The notes under the pieces were generated by a model. It was not told the DNA's origin, did no database searches, and was given only the letters and a program-made list of their open reading frames with translations. From Ditylenchus dipsaci (taxonomy: Eukaryota; Nematoda; Chromadorea; Rhabditida; Anguinidae): a stretch of DNA of 64,000 nucleotides. Location of the stretch: the NCBI GenBank assembly GCA_004194705.1, contig SADC01001294.1, positions 124,001-188,000 on the forward strand, given 5' to 3'. The number at the start of each line of letters is the position of its first letter. The first letter of the stretch is position 1. This document shows positions 23,758 to 34,700 of the stretch, piece after piece. The translations under genes were made by a program, and so were the position numbers.

Positions 23758-25742
23758 CTAGTGTTCTAAATGCCTGTCTTGAAAGGCTGATGGAGGGCCT
23801 TGCTTGTGAATAGCTCCGTTGCTCAGCTCAATAATCCAGTCGAATGTTTCTAAGCCTATTGTTCTGTGCACTATAGATATAACTGTGGCTTGAGGCAAGC
23901 TGCTTCGAATCAACTGGTTCATGTGGGTGTGCTTTTGTTCGTCCATGTGGGCTGTTGCCTCATCTATTAGTATGATCTGCAAAAATGTTATGTCGTGAAT
24001 TTTGTTAAACATAACAAAATAAATAATATAAAAACCTTCGGCTTAGCTAGTATCATTCTGCATAAACACAGGATCTGACGCTCTCCGAAAGAAAAGTTCT
24101 TGCCACTTTCTGTCACCTCAGCCTCCAACCCGCCACACCTGTCGAGCCAGGAATCTGGAGTTGAATATTTTTTTTGATACTCGCCTTTTTTTTATTTCAG
24201 AACATTCTCGAAAAATTCTATTTGAAAGAAAATCAAAGAAGTCCATTATTTGAAATCTCGTTTAATTCTGCACCAGATGGGTGTTTCAGCCGTTCAAAAT
24301 TGTTCTTGTATAAAAAAGTACAAACAAATAACTAAAACAGCTCAAAACTGTGAGATTTTCAACAATCAACCCCTAAAGTTTCGATGAGACTTATTCAGAT
24401 TTTTTTTCTCCCTTATTGTTCAGCACGTAATTCTGAACAAGACGTTAAATTAGCATATGGGTAAGCCGACACCCCTTGAGTTATCGAGGTATCGGGTACA
24501 TTTTCCTATGAATGTTGTTACCTGAACGAATAAGGTAACCATAGGGTGTCGAGTTTTCGGGGGTGTTTGTTTATCAGAGTATCGGTTTATCCACATTCGA
24601 CTGTAACACGGCAAGGCCTGGTCCGCCCAACATGGAACTTAAATATAGAGATTCTGCACGCGTCTTACTGAGTTTAGATGTGAAGATATGATCAGCAGGG
24701 TAAACTCTATATCACTTAATTTTTAGCCCCGTAAAGTTACAGCTTAAAACCAGGAGCTCATCTTGTTCTCCGCCCAGTACGAGGGGTCCAAAAGCTTAAA
24801 AAATAGCTTTTACAGAACTTAGATACAGTGGAACCTCGATAAACGGAAGCCCCTCTCAAATTCGTTTCCGTCTAGAGCATAGAGTCCGACACTCTTTTTT
24901 AGACCGCTTTTTTGAAGACTTTTGCCAAACGTGATTCGTCAGTCAGGTTTGAAAAATCGCAAAGATTCTGATTTTGAGAGGTTCGAATGTATTTTGACCA
25001 ATTAATTTAAGCATTTTGGGGTTATCTGTTTATAGGGTTATTTCCCACTCTTCTAGTACTTTTATGTTGATATGGTCTTACCTAGATCAGCCTTTGAAAT
25101 GACTGTATGAATGACATCATCAGGCATTGTATTATTATCCACCATCAAATTTTCTCTGATAGTACCACTGAATATGAAAGGCTGCTGAGAGACGAAGCCG
25201 AAAATTGACCGAACGGCTCTAAATATATGGCTTAACAATAAAAAGAGTAAGGAAATCAAAACCTTGGATCCATTTGTGCGATGTCTATAGAACCGTCAAT
25301 GAATATCTTTCCAGTTTCAATGGAATGCGCTCTTAGTAAGGCCTGGAAAAGGGTTGCTTTCAAAATGCTCTATCAATGCGTTGATTAAGGTTCATAAGGT
25401 TCACCTGGAAAATAGTGCTTTTTCCAGCACCTGTCCTCCCAATAATGCCGACCCTTTGTCCGGCCTCCACTCGAAAAGTGACGTTTTTAAGTGCCCATGG
25501 CAAGTTTGGGCCATACCTTAAACTAACGCAGGTGAAGTCTATCTGGCCATTCACTGTGCGACAGTACTGCAAATAAAATCAGATGAAAAAAATCTTTTCT
25601 TTGGTAATTGTTAGACCTTAAATAATTTGTTAGATTTTAATAAATTTACCAAAAATTTGTCAAGGTTTTCTACGTCTTCGGTGGTCTCTTCAATGGGTAT
25701 ATTCTCCTTGTATTCGGCGATTCTTTCCACCGAAACTAATTC
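23758..25742 (-). other. ABCC10: ABCC10 exons: second nucleotide-binding domain
   Basis: Six exons: 25650-25742, 25405-25566, 25263-25342, 25082-25218, 24036-24154 and 23758-23976, all in phase. Walker A is GRTGAGKST, Q-loop FVSQQPFIFSGT, signature FSFGERQ (Gly-Glu in place of the usual Gly-Gly/Gly-Gln), Walker B IILIDEATAHMD with a catalytic Glu, and H-loop VHRT. This is the catalytically competent site partner expected in ABCC proteins. The stop is at 23758-23760. Confidence 0.9.
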
Positions 25743-28700
25743 CTTAAACAAAATGGGCATAATATTATTTCAAAAATATGACCCAAACCTTCTCGGTGTC
25801 GATGAAAGAACACATAAGAGAGTTAAGTAGACCAGTTAGGGACAGAGCGTAGGTTATTGCTAGTCCAATCAGACCTAAACAAGGACTTACTTACTTATGT
25901 CGTTAAGATCACACCTTCATTTTTCGATGTTTTTTATTCAAAATATGCAATTTTAATATTTTATTATTTACATGCATTCATGCACTTGCCGATCCACAAA
26001 CCGAAGCGCACATGCAGACCATCGAATAAACTTGGCAGAAGTTCAAAAGAAGGCACAAGAAAGAATTTTGCACCCATCGATCTGTTTTCCAAACTTATGT
26101 CTTTGATTTCGTCTGGAGAACGAAATTTGCTGGTAATGATATTATGACGTACATGTTTTTTTCAACCTTTCAATGCCGACGAAAATTCAGCCAGAAACAG
26201 TTTTTTCACACTTTTTTACAAGGTGAAGGGAAAATGGCCTTCTAGGGGTTTTATATTACAGGGGGATGTTTCAAAAACTGTCCAACCTGTCTCTACATAG
26301 AAGAACCTCGTTTCGAGCACACCAGCAAAAGCTATGGCAGAAACCATAACCACTCCAAGCAACTGCAAGCGCACTGAAAGCCACTGAGAGGCAGCTAGTG
26401 AAGAGTACTGAGCGCAAAGGTTTTTGTCCAGTCGATCTCGCAGAATGCTTGAAAACCTGAAGCGTCAAAACATTGTTACAGTGGATTAACCTCCAAACAT
26501 ACCTCTCAGCAAAGCGGTGAGCCCTGATGGTAACCAGACCTGTGACTGTATCTGTGATGTGACTGAAATACCAGATAAAATATTAAGAAAAACATTTAAA
26601 ATTAAGGCTCTAGCATTTTAGGTCAGTTTTTTCTGGGCTTCTAGTTGAAAAAAAAACTAGTTAAGATTACGTTGCTTTTGATTTCGTCAAGACATTTGCT
26701 AAAAACAAAACATATTGAGGTTTTATGCCGGTTGGCATAAATTTTTATCTTGACGCAGACCCGGAAACCCCGATATATAGTATCCGAAAAAGAATCGGCG
26801 AAAATCCATTTCTCAAATTTGGGTCAGAATATTGAAGATAGGAGGATTGTTTGCGCAGCTCAGTACCTAATCCACTTACTTACAATCCACTTCACTTAAA
26901 GACTCTTGAAACCACAGGGGGACCAAGGCAAATTTTGATTTCAAAATTTAAATTTTCTTCCTCGATGTTTTTATTATCCTTATCACGTTGTGAAAAAAAT
27001 AAATATGTAGAAAAAACAAAATATTAATTTTTAATTGCAAATTTTCAAAATTATCAGGGGCCTGTTCGGAAGACGTACCGCAATCGTTTCAATTCTTAAA
27101 ACTACAGTCACTTTTGAAAATCAAAATAAAACCACCAACACTACTGCCATATACAGCTCATCCAATCAATAAGTGTTTTTAAGTCCGAAAATAGTCAAGT
27201 TCGGTTCCAGCACGATGCTTTCTTTTTTTATATAAAATGACACATTCGTATTTAAAAATAACGCTCGTTTGAATATACCTTGTCCCCACCCTTTGGGAAT
27301 TTTATAATTCCCGTTGAAAAGCTGGTATGCTTCTCTAACCACCACTTTTCCACAAAAAGACGAATACACTTACGGCTTGTTTACGTTGTTCGAGTTAGAG
27401 TCCGGGTTTTCGGTTATGTGAACACGCCCTACCCGAACTTTAACTCTAACTCGAACAACGTAAAACAAGCCATTAAATAATTAAGCAACTAAAAAAATTA
27501 TTAGGTGAAGGGAGCTTATATGACATCAGCACCAAAATGCTGACACCTACATCCTCCTTCCGACCTCGATATTTGACACCTCAATGTGGCGGAGCCAACC
27601 GAAAAACCTGACTTACAAACGGCCCGTCAAAATTTGAATTTTACAGCATTAGAGACTTTTCGTACCAAGACCAATTCCCAAAAAAATTGTTAATTTCATA
27701 TCCTTCTCCGGTCGCGAATTTTTCTTATCGCTGAGACCATCGTGATATTTGGTCTCAAAAAATTTCATGTATTCTCAGCTTTCGAATGACACCAAATATG
27801 TAATATCAAAAATAATAAGAACGCTAGATTTATTCAATTTACACTGCCCATAATGTTTTTTGGAAAAACGATGAGCACTCTACTCGAGTCCATAACTTTT
27901 TTCACCTATGTTTATTTCAATTTTTTCTATGTTTAAATGAAAGAGCAGTGTTTTTTCTACACGCAGGTCAATTTTTTACAAAAGTTTGACCTATTTACAG
28001 TTTTTCCGAGCTACTTGTAGTTTTTTCGGGTTTCCAAGTATATGAAGACCAGAAAAGTCAGCTTATGCTGAGTAACTTTTTACCAAGAACACTTCGAAAA
28101 TTCGTTTTTAGAACCAAAAATAGTTTTTATATCTAAATTTGATGAGATATGGCTAAAATTTCTATTGTTTTCTGAAATATGACTATTTTGAGTGACCAAC
28201 CTAAATTTAGAGCATTGGATTCCTAATGATCGTATTATAGCTTTTTGGCAACATTTCAAGCTCATCTTAGCTTAAGAAAAGTAGACCCATATGTTATTAC
28301 TCATTTTGCATGCTTTTTTGTATACGAATTAAAAAACGTAAATCCATACCAAAAAAGTGGAAAATTTCTGCAGGTACCAAATGTTGTACCAAAAAAAGTG
28401 GGAAAAACGCGAATTGCGCAAAGAATGTTTGAAAAGTACATGAAAATATTGGCGTTCTGTTGGTTTTAAAGTGCTATGAAATTCAAATTTTGACAGGCCG
28501 TGTACAGGGGCCTATTCCAACAGATGAGAGTTGAGAGTAGATAGTTGATAGTTGAGAGTGATAGTGTTCCAACAATTGAGAGTTGTGAGTAATAGTCGAA
28601 AGTTGAGAGTAGACAGTTGATAGTTGATAGTGATAGTGTTCCAATAGTTGAGAGTACTTCACTCTCAGCTATCAACTATCAACTTTTGCAACACTATCAC

Positions 28701-31700
28701 ATTTTGTTACTATTATGATCTCTCCGCCCACTTCAGTTGACACATTCAAAAAATTCAATTTTTTCACGTTTTTCATGTTTCTAAACCTGTTTTCTGAACT
28801 AATTCGGGCATGCTGAAGATGGTTTGATAGTGGTAAAACACCGTTTTGTCAGGTATTTTTTAAGTTTTGGTAAAATCGAGTTTTGGCAAGATCAATTATA
28901 TCCCGATGCTAAAAAATACCATACAAAACCTTATTTTACTATTATCAAACCATCTTCAGCATGCCTGAATCAGTCCAGAAAACAGGTTTTGGAACATGAA
29001 AAACGTAAACATTTTTTTTGATCCAAGTGGACGACCATTTGGTTTTGGTGGTCCAGCTGGCCAGGTGGTACCTACCCGGAATATTGGGATTTCGGAGCGT
29101 GAAATCGGAGTTTTGGTCTCATTTAACCCGGTCTCATTTAAATTCCATACACGATTTCACATATGATAGCATGGTTTGTTTTTGAAATTTGAAAATTTTT
29201 ACTTTACAGGCGATCCAGCTGATCCATCTGACCAGAAGGTACCCATTTCGGGTTTTCGGGTCTCGGTAGGTGAAATTGGGATTTCGGTCTTATCAAACCT
29301 TATTCACGTGACGATTTTACATTTGATAGCATGCTTTGTTTTTCAAAATATAGAAAAATATTTTTTCAGGTCCTCCAGGTGGATATCCACCTGACCATGT
29401 GGTACCTACCCAGGTTTCGGGGTTTCGTGTCGAAAATTGGAATTTTGATCTTGACTAGGGTTGTCGGGGCGCCGAAATTTTCGGCTCGGCGCGCCGAGCC
29501 GAAAGCCGCAATTTTCGGCGGGCCGAGCCGAGCCGAAAGCCGAAAATTTTCAGCCGGCCGAGCCGAAAGCCGAAATTTTCGTCCGGCCGAGCCGAGCCAT
29601 TCACCCACCGTTTTTTTCTGATAATCATTAACTATCAACTCTCAACTCTGAGCTGTTGCAACGCTATCAACTATCAAAAATTTCACTCTCAACTGTTGAA
29701 ACACGATCACTATCAACTATCAAGTATCAACTCTCTACTCTCAACTCTCAACTGTTGGAATAGGCCCCAGACGTCAGTAATTCAAACCTGTATAAAGGAG
29801 AAAGAGTGAGGGAAGAAATGCGCTTTACTTCACAAGTAGTGTAGCGGTAGTACCTCTAGAAAAGTCAACCCATTTTTATCAAAAAACATTGCAAATGAGT
29901 AAGAACCTGTATGAAGTAGTAGACCACAAATAGAATGACCACCAGTGGCAGCAGAAAAGGCAACGCAAACAGCGTTACCAAAATAGCACCCACAAGGTTG
30001 ACAATGGAAGCAAGACATATGTTCAGTTGGAAAGGTAGTGAGTCGTCCACAGTGTAGACATCCGAACACAAGCGATTCACAACACGACCCCATGGAGTTT
30101 CATCCCACCAAGACACTGTGGACTGAAAATCAAAATTTGACCTTTTTAACCTAAACAGAAACGATTACGTATAGAACTCGATGCAGCAGTTTTTCATGAA
30201 GTTCACTAGCTGCAACCACCCCACCATAGGCAAAGAGAAAAGCACGGATGAGGGTAAACACAGTGTTGAGAACAGCTACGCAAACGTAGACAGTCAGAAA
30301 AAAGGCTGTTCTATCGTATTCTTGCAGATCCTTTAAAGGGAATACAGGACGAGAGCCGAGTGGATAGCTGAATAAGATTCATTTTTACAGAGACAGAAAA
30401 AAGGACGACAAGCCAGTCCGCTTGAATTTTTTTTAGATTTTCGATGTTAAAGGACCATTGCAACTTGTCCCACCGATTCAAAAAAAATCCTAATCATTAA
30501 ACTTCTGTACGGACTTTTTATATGTTTCTAACAAAACTATACCTAAAATTGAATACTAGGCCTTGTCTTGTTAGAAACCAAATTGAAAAAACCGTACAGA
30601 ATTTCAATTATTAGGATTTTTTTGAATTGGCGGAAGACAATTTAGAACGCGAGAGCATGGTCCTTTAATCAAAATAAAAAAGTACTCATTTGTCTCTAGA
30701 TTTTTTTATATCAAACTGCAATTAATACTGAAACACAGCAAACCTCCAATCTTGTTGACTGAACATCTGTTGACGAGAATGGCTAATATTGTAAGCACTT
30801 TCAGACGCAGAGAACGAAGAGGTGTTGAGGGTCCACTTGCTCAACCACACGTCAGATCCATTCTTGGTAGTCTGCATGAATAACAGAGAGCAACCGATGA
30901 ACGCGGTCAGCACAAATCCAGTTGCTTGCAAGTAAGACCAATAGACACCGATTTTCACTGTGCCTTCCTAAAAATAAGTTAAGTTCTGTCCAAATCTTTA
31001 AAACATATAATCTGTAATTTTGAAGGGTTTCGTGGCTTTTTTCGACTTTTTTCTACCGTAAATGTTATTTACTATTCGACCCCAAATTTAATGCTGAGCA
31101 ATATGTCCTCGAATGTCAACACCGGTTTATGCTAAAAATTTTGAGTTATGGCCTTTTATAATGAATTAATGTGAAACTGCTCTCAAAATAAAAAACTTAG
31201 TGTCAAATTTCAAATTCCACGCAAGACAACAAATATTCGATTTAGCGAAAAAAGCATCATTTTGTCTTGAGAGAAATTTTAAATTTGGCATAGAGCTTTT
31301 AATTTTAATAGCAGTTTCGAGTTCAAACTAACCATGCTGAACGCTAATATGATGTTCGAATCCTATGTGATCGTCAAATTTTTTTGAAAACAGTTTTCTT
31401 TAGTCACCCCTGTGCTTTCTAATTAAAATTCGTCTGACTTCTCAACTTCAGAGATCCAAATACCCCGAGCTGCATCCGATATTGGGCGAATATTTGATGC
31501 CATCAGATGCAGTTTATTGTCGAAATTCTACAACTGAAATCTATGTTTTTGTGCCTGGTTTGCGTCACGGGTAAAATCGCATTTTTGAGAAAAAAAAAAC
31601 AGAAATAAAAATTAGTGATTTTTCTTTAAATTGGTCAAAGGTCCAAAATTTTTACGATTTTCTGGTGAATTTTCACAGCCTCTTGTATAGTTGTTCAAGT

Positions 31701-34700
31701 CAAGTAAGCCTAAGCCCAAACACGCATATAAGTAAAATTGCAATACAGTCGACTCTCGATAAACCGCCACCCCCAAAGTTCGTTCCCGCCTTGGGTCCGA
31801 CACTTTTTTTTACCTCAATTTTTGAAATATTTTGCCAAACCTGATTCGTCAGTCTAATCCGAAAAATCGTACAGATTCTGATTTTACCGGTCGTTTTTCG
31901 GAATGGTAACGCTTTTGCCGAAGAGACCCGCGCCTCTCGATAAACCGCCACCCTATTTTCAGAAAAGAGTGGCGGTTTATCGAGAGGCGCGGGCCTTTAC
32001 GGCAAAAGTGTTACCATTCCGAAAAACGATCGGTAAAATCAGAATCTGTACGATTTTTCGGATTAGACTGACGAATCAGGTTTGGCAAAATATTTCAAAA
32101 ATCGAGGTAAAAAAAGTGTCGGACCCAAGGCGGGAACGAACTTTTGGGGTGGCGGTTTATCGAGAGTCGACTGTAGCCTACTTCTATCCATTTTAAGGAA
32201 AGGGGTCAGTTTTGGTGGTTTAAAAAGTCACTCCATTAGAAAAGGTCATATTCAAAACTTTTGCATAAAATGGTGTTGACATCTAACATGAATCTTGAAT
32301 TATGAATCTTGACAAACACCAGCGAAATTCAGATCTTCGTTCTTATCGAATTCATTAAGCAACGGGCCTGACAATAAATAACTATTCAGAACTATTCAAA
32401 TTTCGTATATAGGTCAATGTCTTCAGGCTTTGATATTTCTGATTCAAATTCGCGAATTTTCTCGTATAAAAACGTTGCCATTGAACTTGTTTCACTCATT
32501 TCGATACGCTGAATATTAAACGTGAAGAATAAAGTCAGAAAAGAGCGAAAATAAAAAGATAAAACACTAATATATATCATAAAAATCACTCTTTTTCTGT
32601 ATAAAACTAAAAATTTCTGTTTTTATGCCAGGAGAAAAAAAAATACGCGGTTAGGAAAAAGTGGATATACCACGAGATTCAGCATGAAAAATGCTACAAA
32701 ATGGTATATTGGTTTTCTCGATATCAGCGTGAGCCACTGTTGATGTTCCCTTGTAAGAACGTGTTTTTCAGCGTTAGATTAAGAGTTGATTGGTATATGA
32801 TGTGTACGGTGGAAAAGAAAAGTCGAAAAAATCACGGTGCCGAATTTCATATGAAAACCTTCAAAATTACAGATTATGTCTCTTAAATTCTTACCTGTTT
32901 TTCTTCATCAGTAGTGGGACCCACTTTTCAGCTTCGTCGAAAGGAGTTTCGTCTAAAGTTCTAGCCATTGTAACGCTAGATGTGATCGTTGTTTGATCAA
33001 ACACATTTGCTCTTAAAACTTCTTGTGGTGTGCCTGAATTTTATAAATAAAAATCCGCGACTATGTCTATTTATACAGACCAGGGCTGCATCGGACATCC
33101 GGATATCCGATACTTTTTGACATCCAATACCCGATCCGATATTTTTTCATATCCGATGCAGCCGTGGTTTACTGGTAACAGGTTTGGCAGTCTAGCTGAT
33201 AAAATTCAGCCTGTAATGTCTTGTTCAGAATCGCCTAGTGGGAGGGACACTTTTCACTCCAAAAATGTTCAATTTGGCTTCTTCTTCCTTCCTCTAATAA
33301 ACGCCGCCCATACCCTGATTCAAAATCGTGATTTTTCATTGTGTTTTTGACCCACTTTTGATCACTTCTCTTAAGCAAGTTAATAACTATTTGATAGCTC
33401 ATCTTCTTGAATACAAAATTGTTGTCTGAGGGAAAGGGACAGAAGTGGGTCAAAAATGCGATGCCAAGAACACGATTTCGAATCGGGGATGGGGAGTCGT
33501 TATTTAGAAGAAATACGGTTCATTCAAAAATCAAGATTTTGGGATCACTTGTCTGAACAATCTAACCTGCTTGCTGTATTCCACCCATAGAATCCAAGCA
33601 AATGATGTAATCGACCTCTTTCAAGTATTGCACGTGATGAGTGATATAACTACGAGTTTCTCTCTCTCTTTCAATAATCCCTGAATAGCATTTTTGAGCA
33701 CAAATCTGCCCACATTCTGATCCAAGGAAGCAAAAGGATCATCCAGCAAGTACACATCATTGTCCTTGAATGTGGTTTGACTATTGTTATCCAAATATAA
33801 GCATGCAAACCTGGTAAATAGCCCTTGCCAGAGCCATTCTAGCCCGCTGACCACCGCTTAAAGTAGTCCCCTCATCCCCCACAAGGTAATCATCCCGACC
33901 AGGCATTAGCTAAATATATGTTTGTGAGTTTTGACAAATCCATAACAATCGAAAATGATGCTGGTACAGATATGCTGTCTATTTTACTTCCCCTACTGTA
34001 AAAAAACGACAGGGGGCACCAAGGCATATTTTGGACACCATATCTGCACCAGGCCCAATAATACCGCAATATCATGCTCCAGAGCAGTGGCTTCAAGGAC
34101 TTTTTGGTAAAAGTCGGGCTGAAATGAGGTCCCACAAACGATGTTTTCCTTGACAGTGCCTCTTCGGAGCCAACATTCTGTATGGAAAATAATTTTTGAT
34201 TGGGAGTTGTGGCAGTAGCATCATTACCTTGACCCGTGTAAGCGAAGCCCTCATTTATGGCAGACTGACGCACCTTGACCACTCTGGTAGAAAGATTTTG
34301 CTTGTTCATACTTTCAGTTTCACCAAGTATACCCATCAAAATAGTAGATTTCCCACAACCTACTGGTCTAAAATAGAATGTGAATAAAGCATGTTACAGC
34401 CATCTGTTCTGGTTTCGATTTGTTCTTAATGGACCATGTTCACGCGTTCTAAATCGGTCCCCCGCCAATTCAAAATTTTTTTTAATCATTGGATTTTTGT
34501 ATGAAATTTTTGATTGCGTTTCGAACAAAACAACACGTGCAATTAAATTGTAGACCTTGTTTTGTTATAAATAAAGTGAAAAAATCCGAACAGAAGTTCA
34601 ATGATTAGGAAAATTTTTCGAATTGGCAGGGATAAGTTTGAACATGAATATGGTCTTTTAAACGCAGGATAGCTAACTTACACAAGGACGGTCACAAACA

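Larger units (their letters stand above)
28505..29768. mobile_element. Foldback element, array unit agttgagagtgatag
   Basis: The ends are ggggcctattccaaca and its complement tgttggaataggcccc. The left arm (28520-28680) and right arm (29625-29760) are inverted tandem arrays of 'gagagttgatagt'-type units. The interior holds a second palindrome (28740-29005), three copies of a collagen-like exon unit (29036-29450) and a GC-rich tandem tract. No 9-bp duplication was recognised. It lies in ABCC10 intron 26563-29787, ending 20 bp from an exon. Confidence 0.75.
25789..30967 (-). other. ABCC10: ABCC10 exons: second transmembrane domain
   Basis: Exons 30744-30967, 30169-30367, 29907-30122, 29788-29855, 26503-26562, 26287-26456 and 25789-25874, in phase with each other. 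They encode six membrane segments with the motif WGRVVNRLCSDVYTVDDSLP after TM9-like sequence. The intron 26563-29787 (3.2 kb) holds a large foldback element, and the next upstream introns hold MITEs. The upstream junction to the linker exon at 32895-33033 is not resolved; a frame at 32398-32512 lies between but does not join in phase. Confidence 0.85.

Noticed and set aside
28520..28680. CRISPR-like or satellite array
   Set aside because: Repeats of gagagttgatagt have no spacers, occur inverted at 29625-29760 and form the arm of a foldback element.
32392..32512. Candidate ABCC10 linker exon (MSETSSMATFLY...)
   Set aside because: It reads well and has an acceptor, but it cannot be joined in phase with the exons on either side and ends at a stop without a donor.
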